From Streptomyces sp. P3 (GTDB lineage Bacteria > Actinomycetota > Actinomycetes > Streptomycetales > Streptomycetaceae): a DNA stretch of 64,000 nt. The position numbers and the translations under genes are program-made. Positions 39,151 to 48,088 of the stretch are shown here, piece by piece. The stretch lies in NCBI GenBank assembly GCA_016893485.2, contig JAFEKX020000001.1, positions 6,031,501 through 6,095,500 of the forward strand, in the 5' to 3' direction. The notes under the pieces are model-generated. The model did no database searches. It saw only the letters and a list, made by a program, of their open reading frames with translations, and was not told where the DNA came from. Each line of letters opens with the position of its first letter. Positions within the stretch are counted from its first letter, which is position 1.

Positions 39151-39430
39151 CTACTTGCCGGTGTCCGTGGCCGGGAACCATCCGGTCCGGTCCGGCTTGT
39201 GTCCTGAGGGGACGCCGTGTTCGTGCGGGCGGTCGAACCAGATGCCGAGCAGCCGGGTGCGCCCGGCGTAGGTGGTGTCGACGCGGAGCTGGGGGCGGCC
39301 GGCTTCCTCGGCGACGATCGCCGAGGCCGCGGCGCCGCTCGGACTCGGGCTGCCGGGACCGGCCGGTGCGGCGGAGCGCCTTCGACGGGTGGGGTTCGCC
39401 TTGGCGGCACCGTGTCCCGAGGGGGTGAAG
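39151..39430 (-). other. C-terminal coding fragment of unknown protein
   Basis: The reverse strand reads LRVDTTYAGRTRLLGIWFD and GWFPATDTGK then TAG (39151-39153), with good codon bias. Upstream is a Ser/Pro/Ala-rich stretch, then an in-frame stop near 39440. No start codon fits. It looks like the end of an exported protein whose beginning is lost. I do not recognise it. Confidence 0.45.
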
Positions 39431-39726
39431 ATCCTGTCAGACCACGGTCAGGCTCCTGTCTGCCGTTGCAGAGAGGCCTGTTGGCGCGGTGGACATCGCG
39501 GAGACGGCCGGAGCCGCCACCCCCACAGGAGAGGCCCCGGCCGTCGCGCGGTACGGGCCGCGCGGCGGCCCGTATTTTTACAGCGCCGGGAGTGCGTTTT
39601 CTGTCACACCGTGACAGCGAACCAAGTAGTTGCACCTTGTACGGACATGGACGAGGAACAGTTTCAGGTCGTAACGTGCCTTTCGCGCCGGAGTGCGGAC
39701 GCGACCAACACAATTCGAGGGACCAC
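39431..39726. other. Leader region of ECF sigma copy B
   Basis: About 290 bases without a convincing gene. CGAACC (39617-39622) followed by TGTACG (39637-39642) may be an ECF-type -35/-10 pair with 14-base spacing, which is short. The 5' part is GC-rich, and the 3' part (39595-39665) is markedly less so. Confidence 0.35.
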
Positions 39727-40389
39727 GTGCTGGGGGACGACGCGGAGCTGACCGCCGCGGTGCTTGCGGCACAGGACGGGGACGAGACCGCGTTCCGGAC
39801 TGTGTACCGCACGGTGCATCCACGGTTGCTCGGATACGTACGGACGCTGGTCGGCGATCCGGACGCCGAGGACGTCGCGTCCGAGGCCTGGCTGCAGATC
39901 GCCCGGGACCTCGACCGGTTCAGCGGTGACGCGGACCGGTTCCGCGGCTGGGCGGCACGGATCGCCCGCAACCGCGCCCTCGACCACATACGGATGCGTG
40001 GCCGGCGCCCCGCGATAGGCGGCGACGAGACCGAACTGACCGGTCGCGCCGCCGAGTCCGACACCGCGGGCGAGGCCATCGAGGCGCTGGCCACCGACAC
40101 CACCCTCTCCCTCATCGCCCAGCTGCCGCAGGACCAGGCCGAGGCCGTCGTCCTGCGAGTGGTGATGGGCCTCGACGCCAAGACCGCCGCGGAGACCCTC
40201 GGCAAGCGGCCCGGCGCCGTCCGCACGGCCGCGCACCGCGGTCTGAAACGGCTCGCGGAACTGCTCGGCGGCGACCCGGAATCGGCCGGAGCCCTCGACG
40301 CCCTGCCGCCCCAGCGAGACCCGCGCGACCGCGCGGTGACGTCCGCCACTGTGACGCATACGCGTGCGCGGACGCAGAAGGACATGTGA
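39727..40389 (+). CDS. ECF sigma factor (copy B of a paralogous pair)
   Basis: 220 residues, intact. Region 2: LLGYVRTLVGDPDAEDVASE, FRGWAARIARNRALDHIRM. Region 4: QDQAEAVVLRVVMGLDAKT and GAVRTAAHRGLKRLAELLG. It is a paralogue of the sigma factor at 38108-38741. GTG 39727 begins VLGDDAELTAAVLAAQDGDE. Its stop overlaps the next gene by one base (TGATG at 40387-40391), so the two are coupled. Confidence 0.88.
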   Translation: MLGDDAELTAAVLAAQDGDETAFRTVYRTVHPRLLGYVRTLVGDPDAEDVASEAWLQIARDLDRFSGDADRFRGWAARIARNRALDHIRMRGRRPAIGGDETELTGRAAESDTAGEAIEALATDTTLSLIAQLPQDQAEAVVLRVVMGLDAKTAAETLGKRPGAVRTAAHRGLKRLAELLGGDPESAGALDALPPQRDPRDRAVTSATVTHTRARTQKDM

Positions 40390-41556
40390 TGGCCGACGAG
40401 CGCTCTGCTTTTCCGGGGACACCGAATCCGCCGGCGGCTCCGCCGCGGGCCGGACCCCGGCCGATGGCTGGACCGCGGGACCGCCGAGCTGCTGCTGCGC
40501 GGCGAGTCCCTGGAGGCCGTCGACCCGGCCGCCCGCGACCAGGCCGAACGGCTCGCCAGAACCCTGGGCGCGCTGGCCGGGGAACCCTCGCAGACCAAGG
40601 TCGAACTCCCGGGCGAGGAAGCCGCGTTGACGGCGTTCCGGACCGCGCGCAGCGGCAACGATGTCGAGCGCGCCGGCTTCGGCGGACGCGGCCCCGCGCA
40701 CTCCTCCGACGCCGGGCTCGTCCGGCTCGGGCGGCCCGCCTCGGCCGTGCCGGGTTCCCGCTGGGGAAGACCGGTACGGTACGGGCTGACCGCCGTGCTC
40801 GCCGCCGGGATGCTCGGCGGGGTCGCGGTCGCGGCCGGCACCGGAGCACTGCCCTCGCCCTTCGACGACGATCCGACGCCCGCCGCCTCGATCTCCGCCG
40901 CCGTGCCGCCCGACCGGACCCCGGTCTCGCCCTCGCCGACGGGCACGCGCGGCTCGGGTACGCCCTCGCAGGGCGCCGGTTCGGACGACTCCTCCGGCGA
41001 GGCGGTCGGGAGCGGCGCGCAGCCGACGCCGTCCACCGAGGCCGGTGACGGCACGTCGGGCGGGCCCGGCACCTGGTGGCGCGGTGTCGCCTCGTCCTGC
41101 CGCGCCGTGCGCGACGGCACGTCCCTGGCCCCCGGCCGCAGGCGTGTCCTGGAGGGCGCGGCGGGTGGCACGACCCATGTGTGGACGTACTGCAAGGGCG
41201 TCCTCAAGCACACCGGCGCCGGTTCGGACGGCAAGGACGGCAAGGGCGACAAGGGGAACGGCAAGGGCACCGGCAGGAACGGCGGCGCTCAGGGCAACGA
41301 CCAGAACGGTCCCGGCGGCCAGGGCGGTGACGACGACGGGCACATATCCCCGATCGCACCGGGCGGCAGCGGCGGCAGCAGCAGTGGTGGCAGTAGTGGC
41401 GGACACCTGGACAACGGCGCCGCCGCTCCGGGCTCGACGGGATCCACGGGGTCGTCGGGGTCCTCGGGGTTCGCGCCGCTCACCCGGCACCCGTCGGCGC
41501 ACCCCACCGCGAGTCGCCAGACGCCCTCGCCGAGTCCGACGTACAGCGCCCTCTGA
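40389..41556 (+). CDS. Membrane-anchored, low-complexity exported partner of ECF sigma copy B, one frameshift
   Basis: About 389 residues. The cytosolic N-terminus includes a sigma-binding-like region (LLLRGESLEAVDPAARDQAE, LTAFRTARSGNDVERAGFGG). It is followed by one helix (YGLTAVLAAGMLGGVAVAAG). The outer part is Ser/Thr/Pro-rich, then contains TWWRGVASSCRAVRDG and a conserved Cys pair (SSC, TYCKG). It ends in a Gly/Lys/Asp then Gly/Ser-rich tail of about 120 residues. This is the layout of an anti-sigma factor with a wall-spanning tail. The frame breaks near 40473. Confidence 0.65.
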
Positions 41557-41745
41557 CCTGCGCTTTCGCAAGCCGTGGAACTTTTTCGCGCGAGGTGTGA
41601 CGTTTTCGGCCCGGGTGGCGCAGTACTGAATGAGCCGACTGGTCATCGGCCAACGCACAGAGCCGGGGTTCCCCCGTACCTACGGCTCGTGCACTCGGCG
41701 CGGGCGGGACACGTTCCCCGGTCCCGCTCGCGCCTCATAATCCGC
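41557..41745. other. Convergent intergenic region
   Basis: About 190 bases between the stops of the sigma partner (plus) and the L,D-transpeptidase (minus). No strong hairpin or gene was seen. Confidence 0.4.
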
Positions 41746-42570
41746 TCACTTGTAGACGACGACCTTGTCGCCCGTCCGTACCTGTGCGAAGAGGCTCGCG
41801 ATCGCCGCCTCGTCGCGTACGTTGACGCAGCCGTGCGAGCCGCCCGCGTAGCCCCGCATCGAGAAGTCGTACGAGAAGTGCACCGCCTGGCCGCCGCTGA
41901 AGAACATCGCGTACGGCATGGGGGAGTGGTAGAGCGTGGACACCCAGGTGCGGGCCTTCCAGTAGACCTGGAACACACCGTCGCGGGTCGGGGTGTACTG
42001 CGCGCCGAACCGGACCGCCATCGTCGACACCGTGCGGCCGTCGATCATCCAGCGCAGGGTGCGGCTCGTCTTGTCGATGCACAGCACCCGGCCGGTCAGA
42101 CAGCGCGGGTCGGGGGCACCGGCCGGCTGACCGCCCATCAGGTACAGGTCCCACTTGCCCGGCTCGTGCGTCATCTTCACCAGCCGCTGCCAGGTGACGC
42201 GGTCGGTCTGCCCCGTCTTCGGCAGCCCGCGCTTGCCCTGGAAACCGGCGACGGCCTGTTCGGTGAGGTCGTCATAGGTGCCGGTCGGGCCGTCGAAGAG
42301 CCAGTCGACCTGCCGTAGCCGCGCCTGCAGTTCGCGTACGTCCATGCCGCTGTCGCCGCGCGCCCACAGGACGTTCGCGGCGCGGGCGGGGGCCGGGGTG
42401 GCGGAGGACTTGCCGTCGCCGCCGCTCGTGGTGCTGCTCCCGGGGAGCTGGATGCGTACGGGCAGGTGGTGTCCGCCGTCCGCGCCCTGCGCCGTGCAGC
42501 CGCACACCGTCACCAGGGCCGACAGGGCCGCCGCGGCGGCGAGCGCTCTCCCCATGCCCGTAGTACGCAT
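41746..42570 (-). CDS. L,D-transpeptidase lipoprotein with peptidoglycan-binding domain
   Basis: 274 residues, intact. A lipoprotein signal (ALAAAAALSALVTVCGC) is followed by a linker. A PG_binding_1 domain follows (ELQARLRQVDWLFDGPTGTYDD, cited by its ends: LQARLRQ and DDLTEQAVAGFQG). The C-terminal YkuD domain carries HFSYDFSMRGYAGGSHGCVN (within 20 residues), which includes the catalytic SHGCVNV. It makes 3-3 cross-links in peptidoglycan or attaches proteins. The Cys of SHGC is the nucleophile. It is divergent from leuE (131 bases). Confidence 0.9.
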   Translation of the reverse strand: MRTTGMGRALAAAAALSALVTVCGCTAQGADGGHHLPVRIQLPGSSTTSGGDGKSSATPAPARAANVLWARGDSGMDVRELQARLRQVDWLFDGPTGTYDDLTEQAVAGFQGKRGLPKTGQTDRVTWQRLVKMTHEPGKWDLYLMGGQPAGAPDPRCLTGRVLCIDKTSRTLRWMIDGRTVSTMAVRFGAQYTPTRDGVFQVYWKARTWVSTLYHSPMPYAMFFSGGQAVHFSYDFSMRGYAGGSHGCVNVRDEAAIASLFAQVRTGDKVVVYK

Positions 42571-42701
42571 CACGCACCCCCGTCGTCTCACCGGCGTCGT
42601 ACCCCCGGACACGTACCCCGGATGCCGGGCCGCGAACGGCGGCCGGGGTGGGGGCCTCGAACGGCTGTGGGACCGCGTGTCCGCGTGCGACACTCGTGCT
42701 C

Positions 42702-43358
42702 ATGTTCGGTGTCATCGATCTCCCCACCTACCTCGCGGGCCTGGTCCTGATCGTCCTGCTGCCCGGTCCCAACTCGCTGTACGTCCTCTCGGTCGCCGCC
42801 CGGCGCGGGACGCGTGCCGGGTACACGGCGGCCGCCGGTGTCTGGTGCGGCGACACCGTGCTGATGACGCTCTCCGCGGCCGGGGTCGCCTCGCTGCTGC
42901 AGGCCAACGCCGTGCTGTTCGGGATCGTGAAGTACGCGGGGGCCGGGTATCTGACCTGGCTCGCGTTCGGGATGCTGCGGGCCGCGTGGTCGATGTGGCG
43001 CAGCCGCAAGGAGCGGGCGGCCATGGAACCGGCTCCCGTCGCCGAGGCGGCCGAGGAACGGCCCTACCGCCGCGCCTTCGTCGTGAGCCTGTTCAACCCG
43101 AAGGCGATCCTGTTCTTCGTCGCCTTCTTCGTGCAGTTCGTCGACCCGGGGTACGCCTACCCCGCGCTGTCCTTCGTCGTGCTCGGCGCCTTCGCGCAGC
43201 TGGCGAGCTTCCTGTACCTCAGCGCCCTGATCTTCAGCGGCACCCGGCTGGCGACGGCCTTCCGCCGCCGCAGGCGTCTCGCGGCGGGCGCGACCTCCGC
43301 GGCCGGGGCGCTGTTCCTCGGCTTCGCGGTGAAGCTGTCACTGGCCAGCTCCGTGTGA
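42702..43358 (+). CDS. leuE: LysE-family translocator, LeuE-like leucine exporter
   Basis: 218 residues with six helices, intact. It begins like LeuE: IDLPTYLAGLVLIVLLPGPN, then SLYVLSVAARRGTRAGYTAA and VWCGDTVLMTLSAAGVASLL. LFNPKAILFFVAFFVQFVDP is the LysE family signature. It exports leucine or related amino acids. ATG 42702 has no strong SD. The stop (43356-43358) is 5 bases from the convergent monooxygenase gene's stop. Confidence 0.8.
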   Translation: MFGVIDLPTYLAGLVLIVLLPGPNSLYVLSVAARRGTRAGYTAAAGVWCGDTVLMTLSAAGVASLLQANAVLFGIVKYAGAGYLTWLAFGMLRAAWSMWRSRKERAAMEPAPVAEAAEERPYRRAFVVSLFNPKAILFFVAFFVQFVDPGYAYPALSFVVLGAFAQLASFLYLSALIFSGTRLATAFRRRRRLAAGATSAAGALFLGFAVKLSLASSV

Positions 43359-43362
43359 CCGG

Positions 43363-44767
43363 CTAGCCGTTCAGGCCGAAGCGTTCGGTGTACTGCGCCA
43401 GACCGCCGTCCGTGTCGCCCGCCCAGCCGACGTAGCCGTCGGGACGGACCAGGAAAAGACCGGTGCCGTACGTCTCGGCCGCCGGACCTTCCACGACACG
43501 TACGGCGTCGCCGACCGCCGGTGCCTTCGTGCCCAGCGCGAGCAGGGTCCAGTGCGGGCCCCGGAAGGCGTCCAGGAGGCGTACGCCCGCGACGGTCCGG
43601 TGGGGCGCGCGGTCACCGGCGCGCAGGCCCTCGCCCGGTGCCCGCGTGTCCGTCGTGAGGCTCGACTCCCGGTAGCCGATGCCCAGTTGGCGGGTCGCCT
43701 CGCCGCGGCGGGCCTCGCCGCGGTGGACCTTGGTGGACAGGCCGAGCATCTCGGCCGCGTTGGGCCGCCGTTCCTCCTCGTAGGTGTCGAGCAGGCTCGC
43801 GGGAGCCTCGCCGCGCAGCACCGCGCCCAGCTTCCAGCCGAGGTTGTAGGCGTCCTGGACGCTGGTGTTGAGGCCCTGTCCGCCGGCCGGCGAGTGCACG
43901 TGCGCCGCGTCCCCGCGAGGAAGACCCGGCCCTGCTGGAAGCGGTCGGCGAGGGCGGCGCGGGGGCGGAAGTCCGAGGCCCAGCGGATCTCGGTGAGGTC
44001 TTCGGGGGCGAGGTGCGAGCGGGCGGCGACGATCTTCCGTACGCCGTCGAGGGACAGGTCGGGTGTGCTGTCGTCCAGGATCTGGGCGATCACCTGGAAG
44101 TCCTCGGTACCGGCCAGCGGGCAGATCGCGAGGAAGCCGTCGTCGCCGCGCGGCGGGAAGATGTGCCAGTTGTCGCGGTCCAGGCCGGTGATACGGACGT
44201 CGGCGACCAGGATCGGGTTCGGGTCGACGGTCTCGCCGGTCATGCCGATGCCGAGCCCGCGCCGGATCACCGAACGACCGCCGTCGGCGGCCACGATGTA
44301 CCGGGCGCGGACGGGGGCGCCGGACGCGAACCCGACCGTCACACCGTCCTCGTCCTGGGTGAGGCCGGTGACCTCGCGGTCGAAGGACACCCGGCCGCCC
44401 AGCTCGTCGAGCCGGGCCCGCAGGATCTCCTGGGTGCGCCACTGCGGCACCATCCACGGGGCGCCGTACGGCGAGTCCTCGGTGGTCTCGGCCGGGTCGA
44501 ACATGCTCTGCTCGGCGACCCGTTCGCCGTCCTGCCAGACCATCCCGACCGGGTACTCACCACCCGCCGCGAGGATCGCGTCCAGGACGCCGAGGTCGTC
44601 GAAGACCTCCATCGTGCGCGGCTGGATCCCCTTGCCGCGCGAGCCGGGGAGAGCCCAGGGCCGCGCTCCACGATCAGCGCGTCCACCCCGCGCCGGGCGA
44701 GGTCCACGCCGAGGGCGAGCCCGGTGGGGCCGGCGCCCACGATCAGTACGTCCACGTGCTCGGTCAT
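43363..44767 (-). CDS. FAD-dependent aromatic monooxygenase (PHBH/TfdB type), two frameshifts
   Basis: About 468 residues. FAD motifs: VLIVGAGPTGLALGVDLARR (exactly the GxGxxG fold), YIVAADGGRSVIRRGLGI (DG motif), and GDAAHVHSPAGGQGLNTSVQ (GD motif, restored by a base near 43915). Family members hydroxylate phenols, anthracyclines or rifampicin with NAD(P)H and oxygen. Breaks lie near 44655 and 43915. It is divergent from a TetR gene (44840) with two operator-like repeats between, so its substrate or product probably acts as inducer. Confidence 0.87.
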
Positions 44768-44779
44768 GACCCAATCTCC

Positions 44780-44829
44780 TTAACGTTGTTAAGTGCTATG
44801 GGTCCCGAGAGTGGCCTTAACGGTGTTAA
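44780..44829. promoter_or_regulatory. Two TTAAC-N3-GTTAA operators between the monooxygenase and TetR genes
   Basis: TTAACGTTGTTAA (44780-44792) and TTAACGGTGTTAA (44817-44829) are near-identical inverted repeats whose centres are 37 bases apart. The first touches the monooxygenase leader, the second the TetR leader. Divergent layout and spacing fit two TetR dimers that repress both genes. Confidence 0.75.
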
Positions 44830-44839
44830 GTTGTCAAGC

Positions 44840-45487
44840 GTGAGTACCGAACGACGCACCCCCTGACCGCAAGCGCGTCGCGGACACGGCCCTGAAGCTG
44901 CTGAACGAGGTCGGCCTCGACGGGCTGACCCTGCGCGCCATCGCCAAGCAGCTGGACGTCAAGGCGCCCGCGCTGTACTGGCACTTCAAGGACAAACAGG
45001 CGCTGCTCGACGAGATGGCCACGGAGATGTACCGGCGGATGGTCGCCGACGCCCCGCTCACCGACGAGGACACCTGGCAGGAGCGGCTGCTGAAGTCCAA
45101 CCGCGGACTGCGCGACGCGCTGCTCGGCTACCGCGACGGCGCCAAGGTCTTCAGCGGCTCCCGCTTCACCGGCACCCTGCACGCGGTGGAGATGGAACGC
45201 ACCCTGCGCCTGTTCACCGAGGCCGGCTTCACCCTCGCCCAGGCGGTCCGCGCGACCTCGACGTCGTACCTCTTCACGATCGGTTTCGTCAGCGAGGAGC
45301 AGGGCGTCAAGCCACTGCCGGACGAGCGCCGCGAGGGCTACGACGTACACGAACGCGCCCGCCTGATGGCCGACTTCCCCTGTCGGCCGCGGCGGGCGCG
45401 GAGATCTTCGAGGACTACGGCCGGCACTTCGAGGAAGGGCTCGACCTGCTCGTCGCCGGTATCGAGGCGCGGTTCAGGACCGGCTGA
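44840..45487 (+). CDS. TetR-family regulator with TetR_C-type ligand domain, two frameshifts
   Basis: About 216 residues. The HTH comprises LLNEVGLDGLTLRAIAKQLD and VKAPALYWHFKDKQALLDEM. The C-terminal part (GSRFTGTLHAVEMERTLRLF) resembles the tetracycline-repressor type ligand domain. Breaks near 44862 (TPPDRK) and 45383 (LSAAAGAEIF). GTG 44840 reads MSTERRTPPDRKRV. It is the likely repressor of itself and of the monooxygenase. It ends in a 14-base convergent overlap with the methyltransferase gene. Confidence 0.85.
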
Positions 45488-46388
45488 GACCGTTGCGGAT
45501 CGCGCGCGTCAGGATCGGCGGCAGCACGTCCGCCGCGAGACGCCGGGTGCGGCTCCGGCCGGCGCGGCGGGGCGGCGCGGTGGCCGCCGCGGGCCGGGGC
45601 GCGGCCTCTTCCGGGACGGGCTCGTGCGCGAACCGGGACGGCGGGAAGGGCGGGGCCTGCATGCCCTTCTTGGACTTGAAGCGGATCAGCCGGTGTCCGG
45701 CGGCCTGCTGGATGCTGAGGTGACAGTCCTCGCGCCCGCGCACCATCGCCAGCAGCTCCTCCTGGATCGGCTCGGGGTCGCCCCATGTGCCGTAGAGCTT
45801 CTGTGTGCTCAGACAGATCGGGCGCAGGCCCCTGTTGAGCACGGCTTCCCATACGGCGACGGAGACGCCGGGCGTGTGCTCGGAGCGGAAGTCGTCCAGG
45901 ACCACGATCCCGCCCGGCAGCAGGGCGTCATGGGCCGCGCCGATGTCGTTGTGGACGTGCTCGTACAGGTGCGAGGCGTCGATGTGGACGAACCGGCAGC
46001 TGGCGGGGGCGACCTCCGCCGGGACGATGCTGCTGGGGCCCTTCAGGACGCGCGGCAGCTTCTCGTGGAACGCGAGGTAGTTCTCCTCGAAGGTGCGCTG
46101 CGTGAGCGAGGCGTACGACTTCGTCGACTCCGCCTGGTTGGCCTCGTCGAGCGCGTCGCCCTCGAAGAGGTCGCACACGGTGAACTGCTCGCCGTCCTGG
46201 CTGTGCCGGCCGACACAGATCGCGCTCTTGCCCATGTACACCCCGACTTCCAGCAGATCGCCCCGCGTTCCCGTCGACTCCTGCCGGTCCAGGAACCACT
46301 CGAACAGCACCTGATCGAGAACGGGGAACCAGCCGGGAACGTCGTCGAGATGACGGGGCGGTCGTATCGTGCGAGGTACAAGGGTCAT
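45474..46388 (-). CDS. TylF/MycF-type SAM-dependent methyltransferase
   Basis: About 304 residues. It has DLLEVGVYMGKSAICVGRHS (SAM site), FTVCDLFEGDALDEANQAES, VHIDASHLYEHVHNDIGAAH and GIVVLDDF (metal-binding Asp as in MycF/TylF O-methyltransferases). The C-terminal 60 residues are an Ala/Pro/Arg-rich tail. ATG 46388 (MTLVPRTIRPPRHLDD) is chosen as the true start: the frame remains open upstream only because of a missing base in the acyltransferase end. As part of the glycopolymer cluster, it may O-methylate a sugar, a known decoration of Streptomyces wall polymers. Confidence 0.8.
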   Translation of the reverse strand: MTLVPRTIRPPRHLDDVPGWFPVLDQVLFEWFLDRQESTGTRGDLLEVGVYMGKSAICVGRHSQDGEQFTVCDLFEGDALDEANQAESTKSYASLTQRTFEENYLAFHEKLPRVLKGPSSIVPAEVAPASCRFVHIDASHLYEHVHNDIGAAHDALLPGGIVVLDDFRSEHTPGVSVAVWEAVLNRGLRPICLSTQKLYGTWGDPEPIQEELLAMVRGREDCHLSIQQAAGHRLIRFKSKKGMQAPPFPPSRFAHEPVPEEAAPRPAAATAPPRRAGRSRTRRLAADVLPPILTRAIRNGLSRS

Positions 46389-46671
46389 TGTCGAGAACAC
46401 TCCCTGGTACGGACGGGCTGGCCGGTGTGAGCCAGTGCGAGACTCCCCAGCATCTGCCCTACGGCGCCCGGTGAAACGGACCGAGAAGTGAACGGCAGGC
46501 CAATTCCTGTGCGTGCGTTGTACGAGGGCCATGAGGGGGAGCGTCGATATCGACATACGGAACATTGAATTCCAGGAGTCGTTGGACGGCCGAAAAAATG
46601 CGCTCGCCCGACGGCCGACATTCACCTGTCGGTCGTTGGGCGGGCGCGAAGTGCCGTGAAAAGGCCGTTGG

Positions 46672-47855
46672 TCAGCGGCGTGTACTCGGGGATTCGACAA
46701 TGCCGAGCGCAGTACCGGTGTCAGCCGGTTCTCGACGAAGCGGTTCAGCAGCCAGGCCAGGGCGAGCATCGTGACCACCGTCAGGATGACCGTCGCGTAC
46801 GACGGAATGCCCAGGGACTGGTGGTAGGCCTTGATGGCGACCCAGCCCAGGTGTTCATGGACGAGATAGAAGGGGTACGTCAGCGCCCCCGCGACCGTCA
46901 GCCAGCGCCAGTTCGCCCAGTGCAGCCAGCCCAGGGCGATCGCCGCGACGGCGACGTAGCCGAAGGTGACGACCAGGATGATGCCCCAGGCGGAGCGGTT
47001 GGAGAAAGCCGTCGTGTTGGGCGAGTGCCACAGGCTCGCCACCGCGTAGTGCTGGCCGATCAGCCAGCTGACGGCGACGATGCCCCACGCGTAGACGTCC
47101 TTGCGGTCGCGGTGCACGAGGTAGAGGCCTACGCCGCCGATGAAGTACGGCGCGTACTCGGGCATCACGACGATGTCGAGCAGCGGTGACTTCGCGCCCT
47201 GCGTGATCACCGCGGCCAGCGTCCAGCAGGCGCAGAACATGATCACCCGGCGCCGGTTCGCGCCCGGCAGCACGATGCACAGGGCGAACAGCGCGTAGAA
47301 GCGGATCTCCGCCCACAGGGTCCAGCAGACGCCGAGCACCCGGTCGACGCCCAGCGGCATCTGCATCATCGTCAGGTTGACCAGCAGATCGCTCGGCGCG
47401 GCGGCCTTGTACGCCACCATCGGCAGCGCGAAGACCGCCGTCACCAGGAGCAGCGCCGCCCAGTACGCGGGCAGCAGCCGGGAGGCGCGGGAGGCGAAGA
47501 AGGAGCGCAGCGGGCGGCCCCAGCCGCTCATGCAGATGACGAAGCCGCTGATCACGAAGAACACCTGCACGCCGAGGCAGCCGTACGAGAACAGCAGGTG
47601 CGTGGTGGGGAACTGGTGCTTCGGCGAGGAGCCCCACGCCTTGGTGACGTCGCCGTCACGGCCGCCGTAGTGGTAGGCGGCCACCATCAGCGCGGCGACC
47701 AGACGCAGGCCGTCCAGTGCCCGGAGGCGGCTCTCCCGGCGCTTGGGAGGCGTCGGCGGGTCGGACGGCGGAAGCGTGTCGGCGGTCGGCGGCAGGACGG
47801 CGCGGATCACGTTGCCCGTCGGGTTTTCCCGAGTGTCCGCGGGCGTGTCGATCAC
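46672..47855 (-). CDS. Membrane acyltransferase (acyltransferase family 3, OafA-like)
   Basis: About 394 residues, ten helices. It begins SRLRALDGLRLVAALMVAAY, has GCLGVQVFFVISGFVICMSG, RASRLLPAYWAALLL, and YLVHEHLGWVAIKAYHQSLG. The family O-acetylates polysaccharides or antibiotics at the membrane. GTG 47855 is preferred over 47888, because GAGGGG lies 7 bases upstream. One missing C in the CGGGG run near 46690 hides the stop; with it the end is LSNPPSTRR then TGA (46672-46674). It probably acetylates the polymer made by this cluster. Confidence 0.82.
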
Positions 47856-48037
47856 AGGTTTCCCCTCGGTGGGACGTTGCTGGGTCACAGCACACTAGTC
47901 CGACATCCGGGCGGGTTTGCGCTGTGGACGCGACCCTTCGTCACCCCGTCCGCGGGTGTTCACCCAGGTTTCGTTTTCGCGTACCCAACCTCTTGGCGCC
48001 ACCGCAACGGGCCCCGTGTACCGAGCCCGCACACCAC

Positions 48038-48074
48038 AGAGCGGACCGGCCTCCCGAGGGAGCCGGCCCGCTCT
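48038..48074. terminator. Strong terminator hairpin after the polysialyltransferase-like gene
   Basis: AGAGCGG (48038-48044) with CCGCTCT (48068-48074), extended by CCGGCCTCCC/GGGAGCCGG around a short loop, makes a 16-18 pair stem. It lies 15 bases after the stop at 48089 and separates that gene from the acyltransferase. Confidence 0.8.
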
Positions 48075-48088
48075 GTCCGTGCCCTGTG

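Noticed and set aside
39141..41658. Large minus-strand frames opposite ECF copy B and its partner
   Set aside because: Antisense of a clear ECF sigma factor and low-complexity partner. Only the last bases (39151-39430), in another frame, look coding.
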